Shown here piece by piece: positions 22,818 through 32,808 of a DNA stretch of 64,000 bases (position 1 is the first letter of the stretch; every line of letters begins with the position of its first letter). The stretch is taken from contig NW_012236531.1 of the NCBI RefSeq assembly GCF_000787575.1, forward strand, positions 217,054 through 281,053. Direction: 5' to 3'. The DNA comes from Acytostelium subglobosum LB1 (Eukaryota; Evosea; Eumycetozoa; Acytosteliales; Acytosteliaceae). A program made the translations under genes and the position numbers. The notes under the pieces are model-generated. The model was not told the DNA's origin. It saw nothing but the letters and a program-made list of their open reading frames with translations, and made no database searches.

Positions 22818-24638
22818 CTAGTCTTGTTTATTCTTTGGTATAAAGTCTAAGGTCAAAGGAAGGTCCTCAACCTTGCTAAACCAATACATTGTTCCAAACG
22901 GACTGTTGTGCATTGGGTCGGGATGCACAACCAGGACGTGCTCGCGTTGCTCATCGATGGGACGGATATAATATCGCTCCTTAATATTGACATGATCGTA
23001 CAATATGATATCCAGTCTCTGAATGGAGGTCTGTTTGATGATTGGCTCAATGTCATGATCGAATGTGCAAACCATGACTAAATGTTTCCTTGTTTGATTC
23101 TGCTCGATGACATACTGAATGTAGGTCGAATCGTCTGCCTGTAGCTTCACACAATCGACAGTGTCGCAAGGCAGTCCCTCAAGGAAGTCATGTTGCTCGC
23201 GAATGTCCACATACTTGAGATTGGGTGGGAAGGCCACTTCAGAGAGGCATTGCATGAACTCCAATCCGAATGATAATGATGTCAGTGACTGAGGAAGTGT
23301 GTCTGGGAGTATGGGTTGATTGAAAGTCTGACCAAACTTCAAACGGATCAAGTGTGGAGGTAGTATTCCGGGCTCGATCATTTGATTAAAGTTACGTCCA
23401 AACTTCAATCGTTGGATGGATTGGGAAAGTACGCCAGTGATCAATGGTTGATTAAAGTTGAGTCCAAACTCCAAGGTGTGAAGCGATCCAGGAAGTACTC
23501 CAGGGGACAATGGCTCATCAAAGAATTTGCTCATTGTTAGCCTGTGTAGCGAGTCGGGGAGTGCACCTGGAGATATTGGTTTGGTGTAAACCTCGTCAAA
23601 CTTCAAGTCTGTGAGCATTGACGGAAGGGAACCTGAGAGGATGACCTGATCGAAACGAAAACCGAACATCAACTTGGTGATTGAGTTGGGGAGGATTCCT
23701 GGCAGCAACTGTTGATTGTAGAAGAATCCAAACTCCAACTCCTTGAGACTTGGCGGTAGGATGTCCACTCGCTCAATTGGCAGGTTGTATCCACCAGTGT
23801 GCAAAATGACTAGGGAGCGTGGAAGTACACCCGGTAGCAGAGGATGTCGATACTCACCTAGCTGGAGTCTGGTGAGGCTCTCTGGGAGGCTGTTTGGGGG
23901 CAGAAGAGTATTGAATCCATATCCAAAGGAAAGATCCACTATCTTATTGAGATGAGTAATGTCCTTAAGTTCATGATCATGTTGCAGAAAGAGTTTGATC
24001 AATGATGATGATGACAATGGAGTAGTTCCAGGACTGAATATAGTTGGTGCTCGACATGAGTTTAAATCAAGTTCGGTCAACGAGTTGGGGAGTACGCCAG
24101 CAGGGATGATCTGTTTGTAATAGGCTCCCAGCTCCAACTTGAGCAGTGATTGCGGTAGGGTGTCCGATGCAAAGGGTTGATCAAAGTCGTTGCCAAACTC
24201 AAGACGAGTGAGTGAAGCAGGTAGCACACCAGGCTCGATAGGCTGATTGAATGTACAACTGATCTCCAACACTGTGAGAGAGGATGGGAGTGTCCCGGGT
24301 GAGATGGGAGAGTTGTAGTCGCCTTGGTCGATCAATGTGTTGAGCGTATTGGGGAGCATGTCACCAGTGAGTGGTTGTCCCGGTTTCAGACGTACTGATG
24401 GAGCCCACGATGCTCTGCTCATCCGTGTCATTTCACCGCCCTCCACATCTATTGACATGATTGCAGGTGATCGTTTGTATTGTCCACTGTTACCGTCGAT
24501 CACCATAACATTTGTCAATTGTAACCATCTTGATGACCTATTCAACATTGACTTGCACGTGAATGACAAGCACATGACATCAATAGCAGGCAGGTGACTA
24601 GCAACCATGTCCAATATCCTATGTGGTAGCATATCCAT
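22818..24638 (-). CDS. FNIP-repeat protein with F-box-like N-terminus
   Basis: I start at Met 24638 (MDMLPHRILDMVASHLPAID), since upstream codons in the frame are UTR-like (NIYIYIK). This gives 606 aa. The first 45 residues resemble an F-box (LPHRILDMVASHLP...MCLSFTCKSM). About seventeen 22-23-residue FNIP/LRR-like repeats follow, of the form FNQPIxPGxLPxSLxxLxFGxx. The final 130 residues are non-repeat. FNIP proteins are greatly expanded in dictyostelids. If the F-box holds, they would be SCF ubiquitin-ligase receptors, which is inference from architecture. Confidence 0.88.
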   Translation of the reverse strand: MDMLPHRILDMVASHLPAIDVMCLSFTCKSMLNRSSRWLQLTNVMVIDGNSGQYKRSPAIMSIDVEGGEMTRMSRASWAPSVRLKPGQPLTGDMLPNTLNTLIDQGDYNSPISPGTLPSSLTVLEISCTFNQPIEPGVLPASLTRLEFGNDFDQPFASDTLPQSLLKLELGAYYKQIIPAGVLPNSLTELDLNSCRAPTIFSPGTTPLSSSSLIKLFLQHDHELKDITHLNKIVDLSFGYGFNTLLPPNSLPESLTRLQLGEYRHPLLPGVLPRSLVILHTGGYNLPIERVDILPPSLKELEFGFFYNQQLLPGILPNSITKLMFGFRFDQVILSGSLPSMLTDLKFDEVYTKPISPGALPDSLHRLTMSKFFDEPLSPGVLPGSLHTLEFGLNFNQPLITGVLSQSIQRLKFGRNFNQMIEPGILPPHLIRLKFGQTFNQPILPDTLPQSLTSLSFGLEFMQCLSEVAFPPNLKYVDIREQHDFLEGLPCDTVDCVKLQADDSTYIQYVIEQNQTRKHLVMVCTFDHDIEPIIKQTSIQRLDIILYDHVNIKERYYIRPIDEQREHVLVVHPDPMHNSPFGTMYWFSKVEDLPLTLDFIPKNKQD

Positions 24639-24843
24639 CTTTATATATATATATATATTGTTTGTTATTACTATGTGTATGATTGATTGATAGTTTGAAT
24701 GAATGGATGGATGATCAAACTTCAATCAAAGACTATCACAAGAATGAGGTTACAAGTGATAAAGTGGAATATGGATATAAGGTGTTACACAGCTTTATTA
24801 AAGAGATAGAAAGGGACTAACTGTCTCCTGGATAAAGAAGTAT

Positions 24844-25377
24844 TTACTGGGAACCGGGGTTTCCAGAGTAGTCAGCACCGGAGGACTTCTTGATCTATAT
24901 TATATTAAATTTGGATTGATTGATTAAGATGTTAGTGAACATGCATTTGGAACAGGAGATGATTGATTGAATAAATGACAATCAACTTACCTTGGTCAAG
25001 AGGGCAGACTCGTCGAGCTCGTCGTGGGTGGTGGCATGGACCTCAACACCGTAGTTCTTGATGACCTGCTTGACAGAGGCCTTGTGGACGGACATCTTGG
25101 CTCTCTTCAAGGCACCAACAGACTCACCACACCATGAGATGAAAACAAACTTGGCTCTCTTTGACTCCTCATCACCAGAGAGGACACGGAGGTAGGCGTA
25201 CTGGCACTGGTCGGCGGCAAAGTTACCAACCAACTCGGCGAGACCGCCGGTACCCTTTCCTTGGAGGACGATGTTGCTAGCACCCTCGTAACCGAAAAGG
25301 CACCAGTTGGTCTCGGTGGCGTCAGTGAGGACATCTTGGTAGGCAGCGGCGAGTTCTGGGTTTGAGACGTTGGCCAT
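24844..25377 (-). CDS. coaA: coactosin (ADF-homology actin-binding protein)
   Basis: Exons 25377-24991 and 24894-24844 with a GTAAGT...TATAG intron in phase 0 give 145 aa, about the size of D. discoideum coactosin. ADF-H features: NWCLFGYEGASNIVLQGKGTGGL, FAADQCQYAYLRVLSGDEESKRAKFVFISW and a long helix SVHKASVKQVIKNYGVEV. Exon 2 adds IKKSSGADYSGNPGSQ. Coactosin binds F-actin and counteracts capping of barbed ends. Highly biased C-ending codons suggest strong expression. The intron has TCAATC tracts in sense orientation. Confidence 0.95.
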
Positions 25378-26511
25378 TGTGTATAATTTGTTGTTTGTTG
25401 TTATATAATTATATTATTAATACAAGGAGAAAGGGAGTTTTGTTTGTTGTTTGTGTGTGTGTTTAGAGTACAAGTTGATTTGGAAGAATGACTTGCAGAT
25501 GAGTGTTTATGTTGAGCTCAGTCAGTCAGTAACTGCATGCAGAGATCTCCTCATCACTCATACTCAACACACACTCATCTCTCATTCATTACATCCATCC
25601 ATCCATTAACACACACACTCTAATACACACATAATTGAATAACACAAAATAAAAAGCCATAAATATCATATTTTGATGATTTTTAATTAAATTAATTATT
25701 GTTGTATAAATCAACCCAACCATCTGAATCAAAAGTAGTCTTTGTAGATTATCCATCCAGTTCACCCCCTCATCAATAATAACAGGCCATAAACACTTAA
25801 TGTTGGTGCTTATGATAACGTAATAATCAAAAATTGGGTTTGTTTGTTGGATACAGGGTTGCGCTTTGGGATGGGTCAGTGGGTTTGGCTGATCGAAATT
25901 TCCAATTTATGAGAGTGTGTGTTTGAGTGGTCAGCAACATGGATTGACGAAGTGGCAGGAGAATGTGAACATGCACCTTCAAAGTGTTTGTGTGTGTTGT
26001 GTTTGTCCTATCTGTACAGATACACACAAACACACACGATCGTTGTGTTACTGTAGTATACTTATATACATATATAGTAGTATTCATACCTGTACGCATG
26101 TGTGTGTGTGTGATGTGTGGCATTTATTTATGGTTACAGTCGACCTACTACTACACCTACCCGATCGCGTTGCGATACGATACGATGCGATGGGTATGGA
26201 GGACAGAGCATCATCTCCAATGGCATTGAGTAGCATTACCAAGAAAGAGAGGAAGTATACGCTCGCAACAGGGATTTGGAGATTTACCGCATAGACATCA
26301 TGATGTTTGTTGTGTGCGTTTATCGTTTATTGTTATTGTTATTGTTATTGTTATTGTTATTGTTATTGTTGTTGGTAACAATGAGAAAAAGGAGGAGGGA
26401 ACGAAAGAGAGGAGATAGAAAGAGAGAGAGAGAGTAACATTCTCAACCCTAACTAACAAAACAGAGAAAGAAGAAAAGAAGAATATAGCTGTTGGATATA
26501 TCATACTTTAT
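25378..26511. other. long intergenic region upstream of coactosin
   Basis: About 1.1 kb upstream of coactosin and downstream of the F-box/LRR pseudogene. It contains (CACA)n/(GTGT)n tracts, a T-rich promoter-like stretch near 25660-25700, CGATACGATACGATGCGATG near 26170-26190 and a hexamer array (26321-26372). Plus-strand frames at 25917-26294 and 25984-26229 lie partly in GT repeats and show no family features. No RNA gene recognised. Confidence 0.55.
26321..26372. repeat. (TTATTG)n hexanucleotide array
   Basis: About eight tandem copies of TTATTG ending in TTGTTGG. It lies in non-coding DNA just beyond the 3' end of the F-box/LRR pseudogene. A simple-sequence microsatellite, likely length-variable. 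Confidence 0.85.
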
Positions 26512-27794
26512 TTAGCAAGTGTTACTTATATAAATTATTTGTTTATCAGGTTTATAAGCTCGACCAATGCCGAATGCTATGATAGGAGACTTCAGTGATA
26601 CGCAGACCTTACTTGCACGACGTCGTCCTAGCTCAAGCATGATTGAGTCCATGTGTCTGGTGTGCAAGGGCAATGGGATGGTGACATTTGATAAGATTAG
26701 AGCCAGGTGTCGAACTGGACAGGTGTCATCGGTGAACAGGTAGTCCAAGATGGTCTCTTATTCACTTTCGCAGTATTCCTTTGGCAATTCATTGTGTGCA
26801 AGGCAAAGGTGTGGAGTGATGGTCGAGGTGAGCTCCAAAAGGAACTCTGCCCCTCCTCTTCAAGTATGTCACTGTGGTCATGGCCACACTATGGATTCAG
26901 GCTTAGATGGAGCGATCCAAGATGGGACTGGCGATCCAGTTGTCCAAAGAAATCTTTGGCCATACCAACGACATACTGGGCATACCCAGAGCATGTGCCA
27001 CATTGATCATAGATTGAGAGTGATGTGATGTTGGCACATCGTTCAAACAGCTCTTTGGTAATTTGTTCCATCCCTTCGGCATCCTCCACACGACCAACCC
27101 AGTAATTACAGCAGCGATTTGGACTCATTACTCTCAAATCAAGTGTCTTGATCTGATTGTCATTTGGTTGCGGGAGTAGCTCTACCATCCTTTGGAATGG
27201 ATTGGAGAAGATATGATTGATCACCAGCGAGTGTATCGATCGTGGGTCCAGCGCATACTGCTCGTTGGACCAACTGTCCAGCAAACACCGTCTTGATTGC
27301 CACTTTGACTTAGCTATTTTGTCGATCAGTGAGTGATTGAAATAAAATCCTGATGCAGTTCTTCTTGTGATCCAATGATTATGATGGGTATGATGATGGT
27401 GGATTGATTGTCTTTTGAAATTGGTCATCGTACTTTATGAACTTACTCCTGTCTTGTCGTACCATTTTCTCTTTAACATTATCATCATCTTGTATTATGA
27501 TTGATGTAATGTATTTTAAGTTATATAATGAGTACTTGTTGTTGTTGTTGTCTAGATGTAGTGTAGCATCGTATAGTGAATCAATCATTGATATATCATC
27601 GTAATAGTGATTTGTCTTTATAATGATCACATTGTGTTTGTGAGACGATTCTGATTGTGAATTTATTGTTAGATGCACGCAACAATGAATGAAATGACCA
27701 ATGATCTTATCCAACGCCTATCCACATCCTCCGATCCGTTTAACAATCTTATTATTGATCCGAACAACAAGTCGTTCAATACTTGTTTGTCCAT
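26512..27794 (-). pseudogene. decayed F-box/LRR-like gene
   Basis: Minus-strand fragments in changing frames resemble the neighbouring F-box/LRR-like proteins: VLNDLLFGSIIRLLNGSEDV at the 5' end (Met 27794), then a frame change near 27690 to LTINSQSESSHKHNVIIIKT, another near 27400 to SKWQSRRCLLDSWSNEQYAL and ALDPRSIHSLVINHIFSNP, then stops at 26889 and about 26750 before a final open segment DYLFTDDTCPVRHLALILSN. No canonical intron joins these blocks, and several independent lesions indicate loss of function. An assembly of low quality here would be the alternative, but three or more lesions in about 1.2 kb make decay likelier. Confidence 0.65.
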
Positions 27795-27864
27795 GTATGT
27801 TGTTATTTGTTTGTTTGTATATTTGTTTGAATGGAATCCCTCATTGTAAACAGTGTAATTAAAT

Positions 27865-29331
27865 CTACATTTTATATTTCTTGGAAGACGTACACCTAAG
27901 ATACCATGTGGACTTGTTCCTGATGGAAGGATGTCGATCGATACAATCGCGTAGCTTTGGGAAATTGGGATGTTTGACCAATTTGTTGGACTCAAGTCCT
28001 TCAACTTCTGTTTTGGTACCATATATACTATAGTTGATGTTGAAAAGGAATTGAAGTCCATTATTGATCTCCAATTGATGAATAAATAGGTCGATGACAT
28101 TATTGCTGAGAAAACATTCTAGATCCAGTGTAATTGATTTTGCTGAGAGAGCATACCCAATGAAGTTGAGAGGTGATGGTAGACCCGGCTGATACTGCTC
28201 ATCCACGCTACTCCTCCAGTTGAGGTAGGACTTGATATGTTGAACATTGCTCAGTGATGGGAAGAATCCTTTGTCGTTTGCGAGCGAATATTTCCTTAAT
28301 TTCCGTACTTTCCATTTATCACATATATATGTGAATGTAAGTTGTTCAAATGATCGAGTGATTGCTGGTATCACATTGAAAAGAGATAGTGATATCTTGG
28401 TGATCTGACACTCGCTTGATTGAAACAGATGGACAATTGTGTCACGGTTCAACTCGTGACCAGCAGGCTGAAGAAATCTGAATGTTCGCAAAGTCTTGTT
28501 GGCCACAATATATTGGTGGAGTCTGTCCAGGAATGATGGACCCTCAACGTACCCCGCCAAACCGTCAATAAGGCATGAGAGATAAAGTGATAATGATCGC
28601 AGGTGTACCAGCTTATCAAGCAGCTGTATGAACAGTGTCGGATGGCCAAGGATCAAACAGGTGTATGTACTACATTCGTTTTCATCTAGATCGATCAATC
28701 TAAGCTTGGTTATATTGATGAATGCTGCATTGAAGAGTACTCTGTCCAGAAGATGATAATGATCATAGTGGCCCGACTCATCTTCATAGAGCATGAGATC
28801 AAGATGTGTGATTGATTGTCCGAGATGTCTTGCCGCGTCTTCGAATCGAACATGATAGGCGTCTTCAAAGGCATCGTATAGGACCAGCCTTCGAAGACTT
28901 TGACCAAGACTAGGTTGTGACTTGGTGAGAGGATGTAGGTAGTCGAGTGAGCCACTGAACCGCTCAAGATGGTCCAACATCTTCCATGTTGTTAATGTAC
29001 GAGATATTGAGTAATAAAAGAAAAGAATTTCTTGGTATGGTGTGATGATGAGTGATCGAATAGGACACTTGAACATCGACCATGAATCAATGTCCTCGCC
29101 ATGTTCCAGTACATTCTTTTCTTTGTAATCTTGTAGAATGAGTGTATCATTGAGACATGTCACAATGAATGAGTGCCATGATTTGCAGACGAACAACAAT
29201 GAGTTCCGACATTGTCTTCTTTCATTATCTTCATAATTGCGCAGATTTGAATCTTTCCATATCATTCTTATTATGTACCTTTGTAATATTGTGGTCAGTG
29301 TCATTGAATTACTACTAGTATCACTATCCAT
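27865..29331 (-). CDS. F-box/LRR-like dictyostelid family protein
   Basis: A single-exon, 488-aa protein. The N-terminus (LQRYIIRMIW...CRNSLLFVCKSWHSFIVTCL) resembles the F-box-like start of a dictyostelid family of irregular leucine-rich proteins: helix, then VCKxWHxxV. The rest has degenerate LRR-like strands (SLRRLVLYDAFED, SITHLDLMLYEDES, FINITKLRLIDLDE, HLRSLSLYLSCL, SAKSITLDLECFLS) and ends basic (SSKKYKM). The tail pattern NNVIDLFIHQLEINNGLQFL matches NDVDRLVAAINLNTSLQTID in the 32809-34166 gene, so the two are paralogues. A substrate-receptor role in SCF ligases is only inferred from the F-box-like start. Confidence 0.8.
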   Translation of the reverse strand: MDSDTSSNSMTLTTILQRYIIRMIWKDSNLRNYEDNERRQCRNSLLFVCKSWHSFIVTCLNDTLILQDYKEKNVLEHGEDIDSWSMFKCPIRSLIITPYQEILFFYYSISRTLTTWKMLDHLERFSGSLDYLHPLTKSQPSLGQSLRRLVLYDAFEDAYHVRFEDAARHLGQSITHLDLMLYEDESGHYDHYHLLDRVLFNAAFINITKLRLIDLDENECSTYTCLILGHPTLFIQLLDKLVHLRSLSLYLSCLIDGLAGYVEGPSFLDRLHQYIVANKTLRTFRFLQPAGHELNRDTIVHLFQSSECQITKISLSLFNVIPAITRSFEQLTFTYICDKWKVRKLRKYSLANDKGFFPSLSNVQHIKSYLNWRSSVDEQYQPGLPSPLNFIGYALSAKSITLDLECFLSNNVIDLFIHQLEINNGLQFLFNINYSIYGTKTEVEGLESNKLVKHPNFPKLRDCIDRHPSIRNKSTWYLRCTSSKKYKM

Positions 29332-29545
29332 TTTATTATTATTATTATTATCTGTTTGTAGTTTGAACGAGTGAAGGGAAAAATTGAATATATCGTTTTC
29401 TAGATCTTGATTTTCAAAGTTTCAGGAATTGAAACAAAATGAAGGTTCATTCCCCCATTCATTCATTTGTCAAATACTATTACAATCATAGATACTTATA
29501 CAAATACATTAAGATATTGATATAGATAAATAGAGAGTAGAGGAC

Positions 29546-30519
29546 ATGTCATCTACATCACAACAGCCATTTGGTGCTGCATGTATCAATTGTTTGGAGG
29601 ACTCAATGCAGGTGGTACTAAGAGCAATTGGTCCGATATTCGTATTGATGGCAGTAATCTTGATATCATTCATATCATATCAACACTTTACTGTTTTATT
29701 ATACGATCAGTTACAGATTGAGGGTAATGCATTGGCTGCATCAATGCATTATGTAATCTCTCTAGTACTTTTATTCAATATTACCTTCAACTATGTGATG
29801 ACGATCGTCACACCACCAGGTCAATCGCCCAGGGAGGCCGACTACACTCCCGAGCAACTAGACGCCTTTGATCAAATCAGAGTCATCAAGAAATCAGAGA
29901 GCTTCTCAAAGTTCTGCATCAAATGTATGAATGACTCGCTCACTCGCTCACTCGCGCATTCAATCAATCAAACATTCGTTCTCATTCATTCAATCAAAAT
30001 ATAGGTCGATTACCAAAGACAGAGAGAGCACATCATTGTTCATTATGTAATACATGTGTGTTAAGAATGGATCATCATTGCCCTTGGGTCAACAACTGTG
30101 TTGGACTGAGGAATCATAGGTACTTCTTCCTCTTTTTGCTGTATCTCTGGGTGTCATGCTTGTACGTGTGCGCCATGTCCTATCCCTATGTGTTCACATC
30201 AAAGTTCATTCCATTTGGCGCGCTGATGACCTTTGTTCTGACACTGACCGTGTCGCTGGCACTGGGCGGCCTAATGGCCTGGCAGTTCTACCTGCTCATC
30301 ACCAATCAGACAACAATCGAATTCCTTCACAATCGAACTCAAGCGAGACGAGCTAAAGCGCGTGGAGAAGTATACAAGAACCCACACGACAATGGATACT
30401 TCAACAACTTCCAAGACTTCTTTGGTGGCCATGGTAGGAGTTGGTGGATGTTTGCAGTGCCCTCGCTTCAGCCACCCGACAGCTCAAAGAAGAAGGACGA
30501 TCCAAGCGACATCGTTTAA
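29546..30519 (+). CDS. DHHC palmitoyltransferase (ZDHHC16-like)
   Basis: Exons 29546-29924 and 30005-30519 in phase 1 give 297 aa. The catalytic Cys-rich domain spans the junction: [20 protein letters not shown], then [12 protein letters not shown] with DHHC at 149-152. Two N-terminal hydrophobic segments and two after the domain ([20 protein letters not shown] and [14 protein letters not shown]) give the four-pass topology. A TTxE-like motif (TTIEF) and a C-terminal charged tail follow. It S-acylates proteins at ER or Golgi membranes; the [13 protein letters not shown] spacing is closest to the ZDHHC16 class. The intron is 80 nt with CACTCG and TCAATC repeats. Confidence 0.93.
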
Positions 30520-30712
30520 GTATGTTTCCATGATTGATTGGTTGAATGATTGATTGATCGCTAACATTGTTCATTCTTCAGAAGTAATCATATATAGTTG
30601 TATTTGTAAATATATAAAGTTGGCGAAGTATACTTGCGCGCGCGTTGTAGTCCAAAGAATTAGATCATGGTCCATCAAACGCGAGACATTGACTGAGTCA
30701 CTGTCCAAGTCC

Positions 30713-32253
30713 TCATTGCTTGATTGTCTTTTTCAGAGTGAAGCAACGGATGTTCAACACGCGACAGAGTGTAGTGACGACGACGTAGGCAAAGTGGAAG
30801 TAGATGGCCATTGTAGCCATGTAGTACACCTGGAGGAACAATGTCTCTGGTACCAATGCGAACAGGTTGACATATCCCATCAATGACACCAATGGCACAA
30901 TCAATGGGAACAGAATCAATTGGAATGGGAACAGATCATCGTGACAGATTCTAGCCAGAACTATTCTTCCCTGTTTGATTGATTGAGGTGAGTGAGTGGA
31001 CGGATGGACTGGATAGTATTCAATCACTTACGACAAGGAATGCAATGATGAATCCAAAGGTACACATATAGATATGTGGATTGTTGTCAAAGACCTTGGA
31101 TGGCGAATGAGTGGCCCAGAACATTGACAAGTAAAGGACAAACAGGATTGGAACCAACTGGAGGATTGATCCAACAACACTCTTTGGTCCCTTCTTGATC
31201 ACAGTGTAAATGCTATTGATTGATCGATTGATGAATGAGTGGACGACACATGTTAGTGATTTGGATTAGATTGGACATTGTACATTGTACATACTTGGTG
31301 ATGATTGTGATGATGGCAGTGACGTTGCTACCGAGGATGTTGATGTAGCTGAGTGTAATGGTACCGATGAATGGGAGAGGGATCTCGGTGAACCAGATGG
31401 ATGGACCAAAGACAAAGCTGATCATGTGACCGAGCATCATGAAGATATGACCCTCAGTGACTCCAATGTAGCCAAGCTCCATGACGTCGGTGTGGTACTG
31501 CTCCCATTGAGTAAAGTAGAAGGCGGTGAGGATGATCATGACGTTGTAGAGCGACGTGGTGTTGGCGCCTGCCTGGATCGACGTGAGGAAGGTGATCACC
31601 ACGAGGAAGGTAGTGATGGCATCGCAACCATGATCAAACAGCTCGCCGAGGCCTGACGACGAGTTGGTTCGTCTGGCTTGCTTTCCATCGAGTGCGTCCA
31701 TTGTCTGATAGATAAAGATACAGAGAGTATGGAACAAGTAAGTCCACTTTGGTGCCTCTCCCTGGAAGTCTGGAGTGTACCAACATGTTATCAAGTATGA
31801 TGCAATAATAAAGAAGAATCCAATCAATGTAATCTGTTCAAAGTGTGAGGGTTAGGGCGAAGGCGAGAGCGAGGGTTAGGTTAGAGTTAGGGCGAGGGTA
31901 AGGGTAAGGGTAAGGGCACTCAAGGTAACTTACAAGGTTGGGTCTGTGATACGTGTCATCATGTCATGTTTGATGAATGATTGATTGAATGATTGATTGA
32001 ATGATTGATTGAATGATTGATTGAATGATTGAATGAATGAATGAATGAATGAGTGAGTATTGATTGAACAAGTGATTGAGTGTCGAGTGATGGATACATA
32101 CGCCATCCAAATTGGAAGGTATTCGACGGAAGTTCTCCAGAATGGTTGAAGGAATCGATTTGCAATGATAGAGTTATCAGTGCCATTGTATTTGTATTGT
32201 TTGATATTTACAGCACCCTTTGGGCTGACGTATGGTGCAATTAGTACGCTCAT
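30713..32253 (-). CDS. CDP-alcohol phosphatidyltransferase (choline/ethanolamine type)
   Basis: Five exons (32253-32102, 31943-31934, 31833-31295, 31212-31032, 30970-30713) give 379 aa. The catalytic motif DG(x)2AR(x)8G(x)3D(x)3D is complete: D103-G104, A107-R108, G117, D121, D125. The family sequence WMAPNLITLIGF requires the 10-nt micro-exon 2. Multiple membrane helices follow, including HYxTGELxLG-like and HxWG-like family regions (EQYHTDVMELGYIGVTEGH). It makes phosphatidylcholine or phosphatidylethanolamine from CDP-choline or CDP-ethanolamine and diacylglycerol, in ER or Golgi. Which headgroup is used cannot be told. Intron 2 contains telomere-like DNA and intron 1 holds ATTCAATCAATC tandem repeats. 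Confidence 0.93.
31846..31917. repeat. telomere-like G-rich repeats inside a CEPT intron
   Basis: Irregular GGGTTA, GGGCGA and GGGTAA hexamers, G-rich on the plus strand and within intron 2 of the minus-strand phosphotransferase gene. It resembles degenerate telomeric DNA and could fold as a G-quadruplex. A second tract of the same kind is at 50629-50714. Confidence 0.75.
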
Positions 32254-32808
32254 TCTGTCTTGTCTTTATATCTGTCTAAGTAAGTAAGTATCTCAATCCC
32301 TAAACCAACTAACTTAACTGAACTGATGTTATCTTATGTTGTGTTAAGGACAAGATATTATTAATAATTAATGTTATGGTGATGCTAGAATGAATGAATA
32401 AATGAATGAAGAAGGCTATTGATGACGCTTTGAAAATTGATTGAAGTTGTAAAGTGACAAGCTGGGTTGTTTTGCTCTTCAATTTATTTGTTTTGTTCTG
32501 TTCTGTCATTGGATCGGAATCCGAATGCAAGTGTGTGTTCCAGATTCAATTCAAACAAAGTCAATGAGTCATTTATCCATTCATTCAACATGATCCTTGG
32601 ATACCAAGTATAAACTATTAATAACACACCATGTATATTTTATTGATGACGCATTGTTGGGATTTGATTGATCACTTCAAATCACATTTCTTTGAATCTT
32701 GGACTTGGTGTTCCAGGGCGCCACCAACTACTTCTAATGAGTCTGATGACACTCAGTTGAGAGCCTTTAGACAGGGTAGTCCAAGGGCATGTACTTCTGA
32801 TGTTGTCA
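32254..32808. other. intergenic region
   Basis: Upstream of the phosphotransferase gene and downstream of the frameshifted F-box/LRR gene. AT-rich in its first half. The second half (about 32640-32800) is more GC-rich, and a plus frame of 66 codons at 32631-32831 overlaps it; a minus-strand frame in the same place is also partly open. This may be eroded coding sequence of the F-box/LRR neighbour. Not called as a gene. Confidence 0.45.

Noticed and set aside
25917-26294. 125-codon plus frame in the coactosin upstream region
   Set aside because: Much of it is GT/CA-repeat translation; no domain, and the reverse strand is equally open in parts.
31944-32101. TCAATC arrays resembling a CRISPR array
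   Set aside because: Units are tetra- to dodecamers without unique spacers, and they sit inside a eukaryotic intron.
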